This document shows, in pieces, positions 26,720 through 35,438 of a stretch of DNA of 64,000 bases. Positions within the stretch are counted from its first letter, which is position 1. Every line of letters begins with the position of its first letter. A program made the position numbers and the translations under genes. The notes below the pieces were generated by a model that was not told the DNA's origin, searched no databases, and saw only the letters and a list, made by a program, of their open reading frames with translations. Origin of the DNA: Haliscomenobacter hydrossis DSM 1100 (GTDB lineage Bacteria; Bacteroidota; Bacteroidia; Chitinophagales; Saprospiraceae); assembly GCF_000212735.1 (NCBI RefSeq), contig NC_015510.1, positions 1,178,001-1,242,000 of the forward strand. Reading direction: 5' to 3'.

Positions 26720-29575
26720 TCAGAGTTTCAAGGTGCAGGATAAAAAATAAGCCCTGGGCTGAATGCTACCCGTGTAATATACAACATCCGGGTTTGCCGC
26801 CCTTTTTTCGGGCGAAAAATTCTCGATGTCAAAGGTTTCAAAAGGTAAGCCGCTGGTCGTGGGGCCATTCCAATTCATCAACCCGAAGGTATTGAACAGG
26901 TTATTGATGCTGGCCTGAAACTGCACTTTGGGCGAAAGGGCATAACCCAGATTGAGGTCGAACTGGCTAAAGGCCGGCAAATAAAAGGTTTCACTGCTGT
27001 TGGCGGCGCGCCGACCCAGATAGTACCAATTGCAGTTGACATAAAGTTTGCCTGTAGTATACGTTGGAACGAGGTTCACTATCAGGGGCGGCGCCGCACT
27101 ACTGATCTTTTTGTTGGAACGGTCGATCAGGGTATCATCGGCGGGGCCATCCTGGCGTATGTCATAAAACTGGTACCGATCGGCCGTAAACTGCTGGGTC
27201 ATGGCGCTAGCCCGGATGCTCCAATGTTCGTTCAAGGTATAATTGCCCTCCAACTCCAGGCCAATGGCGTGGGTTTTGTTGTACAGCTTGGGCGTAGCGT
27301 AAAAGGTGGCCAATTGTCCCACATTGCGCCCGCGTCCAATTTGTGGGATTCGATCCAGCGCGCTGTAGAACGGCGTGATAAAAAGGTGATTGCGACCACT
27401 GGAGAGTTTTACCCCCAATTCCAACTGGATGGTGCGCTGGGCTTCGATTTCAAAAATGTCACTGTTGTCATAAAAAACATTGTAATCAGGCGTTTTGCTA
27501 CCTTGAGAATAGCGGGCATAAAAAGCCACACTGGTGTTAAGCGTATAATTCAGCCCAGCTGAAAAAGCGAAAGTATTCAAAGGGCTGGAGTAGTTGAGGT
27601 TTTTCCCCAGGGGATAGGTATAGTTGTCATATATCGTGGTCGAATCGCTGTCCACACCCCCTTTGCTACGCACCAATTCAGTGCTGCGCACATTGGAACC
27701 TTCTACATAAAAATGCTCGTAGCGAAAGCCCCAGTCCAGGTTGAGTTGGGAGGAGACATCCCAGTTGTGGCCAAAGAAAAGTGCTGTTTGCCGGACTTTG
27801 GCTTTATTGAAAAATACCCCCCCATTGCCATAGCTGGCGAGCCCTTGTGCGTCGGTCACCTGATAGACAGGGGCATTGGGTACATCGGACGGGATATATT
27901 CTATACCCACAAACTGTGGCTGGTCTTCGATGGTGCCGAAGCCCTGTGCGGCAGGTGGGAGGATGTAATCTTGAAGTTGAGAGTTTGAATAAAAAAACCC
28001 AGCGGTAAAACTCATGTGCTCCAACTGTTTCTTGAGGGTAAATTGATTCATAAAATCCCGGATGTAACCGTCTTCGATGCCAGCGGGGTTGTAAAAGACC
28101 GAGTTGGGCTGCACTTCGGAGCCAGGCAGGTTCAGGTCAGCAATGAATTTAAAGGGAAAAAAAGGATTGCTGAAATCCAATTCTTGTTTGACGATGCCGT
28201 AGGATGCTTTGGTTTTGGTATTGTAAAATCTATAGGTGCCAAATTTGCCCAGAAGGTCGAAAATGGCGTAAAAGTAGAACTTGTCGACAGCGAAGGGAAA
28301 AACGATCAGCGGCGCGTTGGAAAGCAATGATTTTTCAGAATAACGCAGGTTGTTTTGCAGTTTCCAGCCTTTGCCAAAGCGGTGTTCCCAATTTAGTCCA
28401 GGTGCAATTTCGCGGTAGTGATTCAGGTTACGCGTGTCGTATTCTACCCCACGTAGACCGAGCACGGAAGTCGGATAGCTGAATTTCAGCAGAGGGTTGA
28501 GTGTCGAAGAACTGTTGGTAAAGTTGCCTGCCGGGCGTGGATTTTCAAAATCGACAGTGGGTGTCAATTCAAACTGCACAGTGCGGTCGTCCAGGTATTT
28601 CAGGTTGAACTGGATTTGGCCGTTTTTGTACTTTTTAAGCAAGTTCCCTTTGAGTTGTCCACCCCGGCTGAGTGGATAACCAGGGTATTTGGCGCCATTG
28701 GCATGGCGGTAATGCCCACCAATGTAATAGGTCAATGAGGGATTATTTTTGCTCAAAGGCCCACCAAAGCCAGCCTCCAATCGGTAATAAGGGTTGCGGC
28801 CATTGCCTTCCAAACCCACCCGGCTGCGCACTTCGCCCACAAAACTGGAACCGCCCGTTTGGGTGATGTAGTTAAAAATCCCTCCTGGCGCATTGACGCC
28901 GAGAATAGAGGCCGTGCCGCCCCGTACGGCTTCCAGGCGAGCGAGGCTAATGTCGGCGCGCAAAAAACCATCGGGAGCAAATTGCCCTTGCGCGGGTACA
29001 GTGGGGAGCCCATCTTCCTGCATGGAGACATAGTTGTAATTGCCTCCTAGGATCATGCCGCGCACCACGACGCTGTTGAAAATTTCGCCACGAGAAGTAT
29101 TGGTGAATACGCCCGGTACCTGGCGGAGGAGTTCAGTTGCGCTGTTGGGCACCATACGGTCCAATACGCGGGTATCGAGGGTGGTGATGGCAATGGAGGA
29201 TTCAATGCGTTTGCGGCTGTCAAACACCCCCGTCACGATCATTTCATCCAGGATTTGGACTTCTTCCTCCAGGTTGATCACGACCTCGGTTTCACCCTCG
29301 GTATTGATGGTGACAACAACTTCTTTCCTAAAAAAACCAATGGAAGTGACGACCAGCGTGAGGGATTTTTCTGCTCGAATCGACAGAGAAAAGGCCCCGT
29401 TGGGATCGGTATAAGTGCCCGTTTGGGTGCCTTTTATTTGTACGGATACCCCAGCAAGGGGAACGTTTTTGGTGTCTTTGATTGTACCGCGTAAATAATT
29501 TGTTTGGGAAAATACGGGCGCGAAAGCGCTCAACAGCAAAAACAAACCGAGGAGATGAGTTAGTCGCTTTTTCAT
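26720..29575 (-). CDS. TonB-dependent outer-membrane receptor
   Basis: 951 residues. Signal peptide 1-23. A carboxypeptidase-regulatory-like domain follows (YLRGTIKDTKNVPLAGVSVQ, about 25-110), as in SusC-like and siderophore receptors of Bacteroidota. Then a plug domain (NSATELLRQVPGVF, GTASILGVNAPGGIFNYITQ, about 120-235) and a 22-strand barrel ending in a C-terminal aromatic/hydrophobic strand (YFLSCTLKL). There is no SusD partner, so a siderophore or other small ligand is more likely than a polysaccharide. It heads an operon with kinase 3. Two 21-bp-spaced direct repeats lie upstream. Confidence 0.92.
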   Translation of the reverse strand: MKKRLTHLLGLFLLLSAFAPVFSQTNYLRGTIKDTKNVPLAGVSVQIKGTQTGTYTDPNGAFSLSIRAEKSLTLVVTSIGFFRKEVVVTINTEGETEVVINLEEEVQILDEMIVTGVFDSRKRIESSIAITTLDTRVLDRMVPNSATELLRQVPGVFTNTSRGEIFNSVVVRGMILGGNYNYVSMQEDGLPTVPAQGQFAPDGFLRADISLARLEAVRGGTASILGVNAPGGIFNYITQTGGSSFVGEVRSRVGLEGNGRNPYYRLEAGFGGPLSKNNPSLTYYIGGHYRHANGAKYPGYPLSRGGQLKGNLLKKYKNGQIQFNLKYLDDRTVQFELTPTVDFENPRPAGNFTNSSSTLNPLLKFSYPTSVLGLRGVEYDTRNLNHYREIAPGLNWEHRFGKGWKLQNNLRYSEKSLLSNAPLIVFPFAVDKFYFYAIFDLLGKFGTYRFYNTKTKASYGIVKQELDFSNPFFPFKFIADLNLPGSEVQPNSVFYNPAGIEDGYIRDFMNQFTLKKQLEHMSFTAGFFYSNSQLQDYILPPAAQGFGTIEDQPQFVGIEYIPSDVPNAPVYQVTDAQGLASYGNGGVFFNKAKVRQTALFFGHNWDVSSQLNLDWGFRYEHFYVEGSNVRSTELVRSKGGVDSDSTTIYDNYTYPLGKNLNYSSPLNTFAFSAGLNYTLNTSVAFYARYSQGSKTPDYNVFYDNSDIFEIEAQRTIQLELGVKLSSGRNHLFITPFYSALDRIPQIGRGRNVGQLATFYATPKLYNKTHAIGLELEGNYTLNEHWSIRASAMTQQFTADRYQFYDIRQDGPADDTLIDRSNKKISSAAPPLIVNLVPTYTTGKLYVNCNWYYLGRRAANSSETFYLPAFSQFDLNLGYALSPKVQFQASINNLFNTFGLMNWNGPTTSGLPFETFDIENFSPEKRAANPDVVYYTGSIQPRAYFLSCTLKL

Positions 29576-29635
29576 GGTATCCGGTTTTTTAGAGTTTGTT
29601 TAATACCCGCGCAGGATATATCACCAACTGCAAAG

Positions 29636-29703
29636 ATGTAAGCACAATTGTTCATTGGCAAGGGTCATCTTCCAGATGGTAGCTTGCGCTTTCCGGGTGG
29701 CAG
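29636..29703 (-). promoter_or_regulatory. Putative operator and promoter of the receptor-kinase operon
   Basis: Direct repeats TTCCAGATGGTAG (29670-29682) and TTCCGGGTGGCAG (29691-29703) are 21 bp apart. Nearer to the gene, ATGTAAGCACA at 29636-29646 (TGTGCTTACAT on the coding strand) overlaps a -7-like CATCTTTG. The same three parts occur upstream of kinase 4. Confidence 0.5.
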
Positions 29704-29748
29704 ATTTTATTCTCCAAGTGAGTTTTTGTTTGTTCAATCCAGCGGAAG

Positions 29749-30703
29749 TGTAATTAACTCAAGTTGTGACCTATACGAATTCCTGCTCGTTAAACAAAAA
29801 GGAAAGGGCATAGGCAAAAATGAACATAAAGGTCTTCAAGTTAAATCCATCCGGGGTGACGGCATGAATGGTTTTGGGCATTGCAGCACAAATGGCACTA
29901 AAAACGGACTCGATTTGTCTTCGAATGGCCTTTTTCCATAAACGGATCTGGTAAATATCTCCCCTGCTGGTATTTTTTTTACGCATCGTCTCCCAGATGA
30001 TTTGCCCCATTTGGCCGGAGTTGTCCTCCAAATCATGGTTTTCAAATGCGTTATCACCAAAAATGGAGGCTTCTGGGGGGATATTGAAGTCCATTCGGTT
30101 AAGGAATCGCGCATCGTGATAAGAACCGGGCAAAAGGGCAATCTCTACAGGGATCCCCTCTTCGGTACACAGAACACCCGCTTTAAATCCATAAAAGTAC
30201 TCTCGTTTCGAGGCATTTTTTCCTCGAAAAATATCATTATACCCCAATAGCCTATTGCGACTGATACGAATATTATGACAGACTTTGACCGGAAAACTGT
30301 CCAAAAGATAGTACTGCCGTTCATTTTCTTGCTTAAAAACGGAGGAAAAAACCTCGAAAACAGCCTGGATCAAGTCTTTGATATGATGCATACGACGATT
30401 GAACTGGGATTTACTCAACATGCCAGGGCAATGATCAGACTTCATATAGCTAAGCGTATTTTGGATGTTTCCTCCGAAATACCGGCTAGATACGACCAAG
30501 GTCGTGATGATCGTCGCGTCATCAATCCGACGTTGCTCATCTTCTTTATGGTGCATCGCTTGCAGCATATCCGAAATTGTGATGTAAATTGCAACCGTGA
30601 AATATTTCATACTGGCCTCCGTAGTTTGTTGTGTGGTAACTACAAAGTAACGGAGGTCTTTCTTTTTTTTCCTTTTTATAGGTCACAACTTGAGTTAATT
30701 ACA
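29749..30703 (-). mobile_element. IS982-family insertion sequence
   Basis: 955 bp bounded by perfect 27-bp terminal inverted repeats (29749-29775 and 30677-30703), containing one transposase gene. No target duplication is obvious at the flanks (AAG on the left, AATA on the right). It has landed in the 3' end of a histidine kinase remnant, or at its border. Confidence 0.9.
29771..30610 (-). CDS. IS982-family DDE transposase
   Basis: 279 residues, complete. The family hallmarks are present in order: SKSQFNRRMHHI, the first catalytic Asp in YYLLDSFPVKVCH, KREYFYGFKAGVL, the second Asp in IFGDNAFEN, and the Glu in RRQIESVFSAI. The stop lies only 21 bp from the left terminal repeat's outer edge. 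No frame damage is seen, so the element may be active. Confidence 0.92.
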   Translation of the reverse strand: MKYFTVAIYITISDMLQAMHHKEDEQRRIDDATIITTLVVSSRYFGGNIQNTLSYMKSDHCPGMLSKSQFNRRMHHIKDLIQAVFEVFSSVFKQENERQYYLLDSFPVKVCHNIRISRNRLLGYNDIFRGKNASKREYFYGFKAGVLCTEEGIPVEIALLPGSYHDARFLNRMDFNIPPEASIFGDNAFENHDLEDNSGQMGQIIWETMRKKNTSRGDIYQIRLWKKAIRRQIESVFSAICAAMPKTIHAVTPDGFNLKTFMFIFAYALSFLFNEQEFV

Positions 30704-30792
30704 AATACGGTTTTTCCAACTTCATTTTTACATCCCAAAGTTCCCCCATGCCCTTTGGTTACAATATCATACGCCAAACTCAGCCCCAAACC
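30704..30792 (-). pseudogene. 3' remnant of a fifth histidine kinase gene
   Basis: Read on the minus strand this encodes [19 protein letters not shown] followed by a typical short kinase tail, in close DNA agreement with the ends of kinases 3 and 4. Homology stops sharply at 30792/30793 on one side and at the IS982 end on the other. It lies immediately downstream of the ATPase gene and supplies that gene's last codons in another frame. Confidence 0.8.
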
Positions 30793-32119
30793 AGGCTAAA
30801 TATTTCTCGATTTGTCCAGTAAGGTAGTAAGGTAAATTGAGCAAGTGATATCCTTTCCCACTTGGAGTATCCAGGGTGTTTATGCTTAGCTTCCCGCCGT
30901 AAACTCTCACGGCCAGGTGTTGAGGGGAATGCTCCATAAAAGCGTGTAAAGATCGTAAACGACCGGTAGCACCCGACTTTACTTCTATGGGTATGATACG
31001 GCCACCATAAATGTAAACATAATCAAGCTCGGCGGTAGCATCTTTCTTTTCACGTGTCCAAAAATGGAGCTCGCTGAGGACGTTGTATTGGGTGGCCAGA
31101 AGTTCCTGTCCTACGATATGCTCGGCCACTTTGCCTTTATAAACAAGGTCTAAATCAGGTGTGCCGATGATTTCTTTCTGGATTCCAGCCAAATGATTCA
31201 TCAAACCAGTGTCCAGCAATTGTAGGCGGGGGGATTTCTTTTTATCAGGAAAGAGAGGTAGAGCAGTACCTGTGCAAGGATAAACCAAATACAAGAGTAG
31301 CGCTTTTTCGATGGTTCTAATGGCTTCGCCCACTTCTCTGCTGCCGTAGTTAGACTGTCCAAAATGTTGAAATTTGATGCGCGTTCCTGCTTCTACACTC
31401 ATGCTTTTGATCACATGTCGAATCACTTGCACCATGGTACTGTTGCGGGCATATTTCTCAACATCATTCATATACGAAACCAACAGCGATTCATAGATGG
31501 GTATCAAGGCAGTAAGGTTACGGTTTTCAACATAATGGGCGATGATTTCAGGCATCCCGCCAATGAGGGTATAGGTATGAAAAAGTTGTAATAATTTATC
31601 GTGGGCAAAATCAGCAACAGGGATCGTACGGTATTGTTGCAAAGCGGCCTTTTCGCCCATTGCATCTAAAAACTCTTCAAAAGACATGGGGCGTAATACT
31701 TTGAATTCAACCCGACCTACCGGCATCGTCATGTTTTCGTGCAAAACAGCTTCTAGCAATGATCCCGCTGCAATGACATGCAATTGAGGAAAATCTTCAT
31801 AAAAATACCGCAATAAGTTGATGGCTTCCGGTACCTCCTGTATCTCATCAATAAAAATCAGGGTGTCTGCTTGTTGAATATTTTTGTCTTTTAGGAAAAA
31901 AATAGCTTCAACCAGGGTAGAAAAACGAGTGTAATTTTGGAAAATAACAGCATCTTCTTTCCGTTCGAGGTTGAGGTAAATGAACTGTTGGTACTGGAGG
32001 GCGAACTGCTGTACCAGGGTTGTTTTACCAACCTGTCTTGCACCCCTAATAATCAAGGGTTTGCGGTTGGTGGAATGTCGCCACTTGACAAGTTCTTCAA
32101 GGAGGTTGCGATGGTACAT
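30767..32119 (-). CDS. AAA-family ATPase with DUF4143 domain
   Basis: 450 residues from the ATG at 32119 (MYHRNLLEEL). The upstream TTG at 32134 is less likely. The N-terminal AAA_14 domain has Walker A GARQVGKTT near 28 and Walker B LIFIDEIQE near 90; the C-terminal DUF4143 domain has TAELDYVYIYGGRIIPIEVK, a PD-(D/E)xK-like strand. These genes are frequent, mobile and of poorly known role. The last eight residues (WFGAEFGV) come from the kinase remnant read out of frame, so the native C-terminus has been replaced. The protein is otherwise complete. Confidence 0.88.
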   Translation of the reverse strand: MYHRNLLEELVKWRHSTNRKPLIIRGARQVGKTTLVQQFALQYQQFIYLNLERKEDAVIFQNYTRFSTLVEAIFFLKDKNIQQADTLIFIDEIQEVPEAINLLRYFYEDFPQLHVIAAGSLLEAVLHENMTMPVGRVEFKVLRPMSFEEFLDAMGEKAALQQYRTIPVADFAHDKLLQLFHTYTLIGGMPEIIAHYVENRNLTALIPIYESLLVSYMNDVEKYARNSTMVQVIRHVIKSMSVEAGTRIKFQHFGQSNYGSREVGEAIRTIEKALLLYLVYPCTGTALPLFPDKKKSPRLQLLDTGLMNHLAGIQKEIIGTPDLDLVYKGKVAEHIVGQELLATQYNVLSELHFWTREKKDATAELDYVYIYGGRIIPIEVKSGATGRLRSLHAFMEHSPQHLAVRVYGGKLSINTLDTPSGKGYHLLNLPYYLTGQIEKYLAWFGAEFGV

Positions 32120-32218
32120 AGTTATTGATTTCAAATAGCGACAGTAAATTTACCATTTTTTTGTAATAAAAAGGCAGTAATTAATGGTAATTTTTGAACT
32201 AAAGTGACACCTATTCTT

Positions 32219-34219
32219 TTAAATGGGAATTTTCATGGTGAAGATTGTCTTATGTTCCTCCTTACTTTCTACCTCTAAACTCCCCCCATGCCCTTTGGTC
32301 ACAATGTCATAGGCCAAACTCAATCCTAAGCCTGTGCCTTGCCCAGTGGGTTTGGTCGTAAAAAAGGGCTGGAAGATTTTCTCGCGAATAGATTCAGGAA
32401 TGCCATTCCCGTCGTCCTTTACCTTAATCAAGATATGATTGTCAATTTTCTGGGTGGAAATGGTGATGATTGGTTGGTACATAGTGTCGGCGTGACTCGA
32501 AGTCACGCCGACACTCGCCCGCTGTTGCACCGTGCTTCGACTTCGCTCAGCAACCGCATAAAACGCATTATTGATCAAATTCAACAGCACCCGCCCAATG
32601 TCCTGCGGAATGACCGAAACCAGCGGCAAATCAGGATCAAAATGGGTTACCAATGTAGCGTTAAAGCCATTGTCTTTCGCCCGGAGGCCGTGATAGGCCA
32701 TCCGCAGGTATTCATCAGCCAGCGCATTGATATCGGTGGGTTCTTTGACTCCTGTACTCGCCCGGGAGTGTTCGAGCATACCTTTAACGATTGAAGCGGC
32801 GCGTTGGCCGTGGTGGTTGATTTTTTCCTCATTGCCTTTGAGATCAGTGGCAATGGCAATAGCGTCATCCAAATTCCCCTTCTTAATTTCCACTTCCAGT
32901 TCTTCAATCAATTCTGTATTCAATTCTGAAAAGTTGTTGACAAAGTTCAGCGGATTTTGAATTTCGTGGGCGATGCCAGCGGTCAGTTCACCGAGCGAGG
33001 CGAGTTTTTCGGATTGGATGAGTTGGGCTTGGGTGGATTGGAGTTGGGATAAAGTATTTTCTACTGTCTCTTTTTGCGTTTGGAATGATGTTTTTGCTTT
33101 CTTTTCTATCTGATAATTGCGATAAAGAACAAATCCGATAAAGAACATAATTCCCAGTCCGCCTAATAAAACATACTGCTTTTGACGGTTTTGTTGAGTA
33201 GCTATTTGGGTTGCCATATTACTTTGGCGTTGTTGTTCTTCAGAAAGTGTGTTTTGTAACCCGATCACTCTGTCTGCGCCATAGAGTTCGTTGACAACAG
33301 CGTTGACGGTTTTTTGGTAGTAAAGTGCTTTTTTAACATCTAAAGGTTCATATAGCTCCGCCAATAGTGTGCTTGCTTCTAACATTTCTGATTTGTAATC
33401 AACGAGTGTTGCTTCGCGAAGTCCTTTTTTTGCATTAATGATGCTGGAATCTACTTGATTTTGGGTTTTAAAAAAAGTTGAAAGTGCAATATAACCATTT
33501 GATTGAAAACCATGGTCATTTGATTCCTGGCTTATTAAAATACTCTTTCGTACATTTTTAAAGGCATCAGCATAATCCCCTTTCAAAAACTGAAGTTTTC
33601 CAAGTGTTAATGGGTAGAATTTAATTATCAATGGCCCTTTAACCAAATCGAGTTTTAGACTGACTTTTTGTAAGTATAAGGAAGCGGAGTCTATTTGATG
33701 GGTTTTCAGGTAAGTGGATGCAAGATTAAGCTCTATTTGTGTCATCCAATATTGATGTTGAGTAGCTGTGGCAATTTTCAACCCTCTTTTATAATAGTTT
33801 ATGCCTTTTGAATAATTCTTTAATTCTTTGTAAACAATAGCAATTGCATTCAAACAACTTATTGTTGGCTCCGGCAGTTGTTTCTTTTCGGCAATTTGTA
33901 ACCCTTTGAAATTGGCTTCAAGCGATTTGGGGTAATCCCCCAGCCTTCGATAGAGGACGCCTAATGCATGAAATGCCTTAGTTTCTCCAAAAGGGTAATG
34001 GATTTTTTGCGATAAAGCCAATGATTGTTGGCCATATTTCAGAGAAGAATCAGGATTGACACCCCAATATGTTACACTAAGTTCTCTCAATGTATTTACA
34101 CGGCTGGTATCCAACCGGGCAAGCGCCAGCTGTTCCTTTAAACTATCAATTAGCCCAATTTGGGCAAAACCAAAGCGCCAAACGAGGGTGAATACGAGGA
34201 TTAAAGTAAATTTCTGCAT
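32219..34219 (-). CDS. TPR sensor histidine kinase 4
   Basis: 666 residues from the ATG at 34219, chosen because it starts a clean signal peptide ([20 protein letters not shown]); an ATG at 34255 adds 12 charged residues. TPR helices cover about 30-320, a transmembrane helix lies near 350-370 ([18 protein letters not shown]), then coiled coil, HisKA with H418 and HATPase with [13 protein letters not shown]. The ATPase domain holds the full double insert (AERSRS word plus the perfect 33-bp palindrome). It stands alone, with the same upstream repeats as the receptor operon. The partner regulator is not encoded in the window. Confidence 0.9.
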   Translation of the reverse strand: MQKFTLILVFTLVWRFGFAQIGLIDSLKEQLALARLDTSRVNTLRELSVTYWGVNPDSSLKYGQQSLALSQKIHYPFGETKAFHALGVLYRRLGDYPKSLEANFKGLQIAEKKQLPEPTISCLNAIAIVYKELKNYSKGINYYKRGLKIATATQHQYWMTQIELNLASTYLKTHQIDSASLYLQKVSLKLDLVKGPLIIKFYPLTLGKLQFLKGDYADAFKNVRKSILISQESNDHGFQSNGYIALSTFFKTQNQVDSSIINAKKGLREATLVDYKSEMLEASTLLAELYEPLDVKKALYYQKTVNAVVNELYGADRVIGLQNTLSEEQQRQSNMATQIATQQNRQKQYVLLGGLGIMFFIGFVLYRNYQIEKKAKTSFQTQKETVENTLSQLQSTQAQLIQSEKLASLGELTAGIAHEIQNPLNFVNNFSELNTELIEELEVEIKKGNLDDAIAIATDLKGNEEKINHHGQRAASIVKGMLEHSRASTGVKEPTDINALADEYLRMAYHGLRAKDNGFNATLVTHFDPDLPLVSVIPQDIGRVLLNLINNAFYAVAERSRSTVQQRASVGVTSSHADTMYQPIITISTQKIDNHILIKVKDDGNGIPESIREKIFQPFFTTKPTGQGTGLGLSLAYDIVTKGHGGSLEVESKEEHKTIFTMKIPI

Positions 34220-34298
34220 CGCTTTAGGCTGATGTCTTGGACGCCGATTTTTCATTGCTTAAGGTGCTGGTGATGTAACTTACTGCACTACACCTTAA

Positions 34299-34367
34299 AT
34301 GTAAGCACAGTGATACAGGAATTCAAAAAGACTTTCCCAATGCGGCGTTTGACCTTCCGGTTGGTAG
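34299..34367 (-). promoter_or_regulatory. Putative operator and promoter of kinase 4
   Basis: ATGTAAGCACA at 34299-34309 and a TACATTTA -7-like box are followed upstream by direct repeats TTCCCAATGCGGC (34334-34346) and TTCCGGTTGGTAG (34355-34367), again 21 bp apart. The second repeat matches the receptor operon repeats closely; the first is more diverged. Confidence 0.5.
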
Positions 34368-34474
34368 GAATTGAACTGATCAGGGAATTGGGAAAAGGCA
34401 GGATGAAACCTGAGGCAAAATACGAAAGGAGGCAAAACAGGGTGGGTTAGGGATATCCCAACCCAAATCAGGCG

Positions 34475-34735
34475 CTATTTTTTGTTCCATCTTTCATAAT
34501 AATACATGCCCAGCAAAATCAGTATGGGCAGCGCGGCGATCAGCACACTCACCTGCGGCCAACGCAAGGGATAGCGAACAACCAGGCTACCCACCACTAT
34601 CACGATCAGAATAAGTCCGTAGGTGAAATTATCATTGTTAAAAGCCCCAATATTCTCGCGATAAATTCCCGCAAAAATAACTACTGCTGTCAGGAGCAAA
34701 TCAAGCCCCCAAAGCAACCAGAATAGTGTATTCAT
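34475..34735 (-). CDS. Small three-helix membrane protein, unknown
   Basis: 86 residues, nearly all hydrophobic: helices about 3-24, 40-56 and 62-80, ending in a basic YYERWNKK tail. This looks like a small inner-membrane protein of the kind common in Bacteroidota. No family is recognised. The upstream gap (34736-34805) contains short AGCAAATTAGCAAATC word repeats. Confidence 0.6.
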   Translation of the reverse strand: MNTLFWLLWGLDLLLTAVVIFAGIYRENIGAFNNDNFTYGLILIVIVVGSLVVRYPLRWPQVSVLIAALPILILLGMYYYERWNKK

Positions 34736-34805
34736 GATCGCACGATTAGCTGTCAGCTATCAGCAGACGGCTGTCAGCACATTAGCAAATCAGCAAATTA
34801 GCAAA

Positions 34806-35297
34806 TTATTTTTTCACGCTGTTTGCCGCTTCAGCATGCGTTGGGTAGCGGATCAGTCCGGTGCGGTCACCCCAGAAAAAGCCCCGTACCACGGCACCTG
34901 GGCTTTCCGGCGTATTGTTGAAACTGCGCCCGAGATCACCTTCATAAGCGGGTTGGCCCGGATCAAGGATTTTGGCAATCGACCAGATGCCTTTGCGCGT
35001 TTGTCCCTGGTGGACAATTTCACTTTGGCGCCCTTGGATGGACACGTCAAAAACAAACAACAACAGATATCCTTTGGGCCCTTTGGTGGGCATGCTGACT
35101 CCGTTGGCCGCAAATTGGCTGATGTTGATGTAGCCAACCGGCAAAACGGGTAGGTCTCCATCCCGACCAGGTTTGCGCAGGGGAATGTTTACATTGGCAT
35201 GATTATTTGGATTTACACTCCACTCGACTCCTCCCTGGGCGAAGGCGAAAGTATTGATACTGAGCAAAAATAGGGCGATAAAAGTACTTTTGGCCAT
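34806..35297 (-). CDS. Secreted hypothetical protein
   Basis: 163 residues with a signal peptide (MAKSTFIALFLLSINTFAFA, cut before QGGVEW). The mature part has beta-rich segments (GYLLLFVFDVSIQGRQSEIV) and a tail rich in G, D and R. No cysteine and no known motif. It probably acts in the periplasm or outside the cell. The function is not recognised. Confidence 0.65.
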   Translation of the reverse strand: MAKSTFIALFLLSINTFAFAQGGVEWSVNPNNHANVNIPLRKPGRDGDLPVLPVGYINISQFAANGVSMPTKGPKGYLLLFVFDVSIQGRQSEIVHQGQTRKGIWSIAKILDPGQPAYEGDLGRSFNNTPESPGAVVRGFFWGDRTGLIRYPTHAEAANSVKK

Positions 35298-35438
35298 GTG
35301 ATTACAATTGAAATAGGGTTAAACGATTACAAGTGCTTGCATTAAAGTGCAGTTAAAGATACAACATAACATTGAATTAAACAAAACAGGGTGTAGGTGT
35401 TGGGGCAACCCTGCGTGGCTGCCCTTTGTATGGTCGCC

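Noticed and set aside
30767-30793. The C-terminal WFGAEFGV of the AAA ATPase as a native motif
   Set aside because: The DNA is kinase sequence read in another frame.
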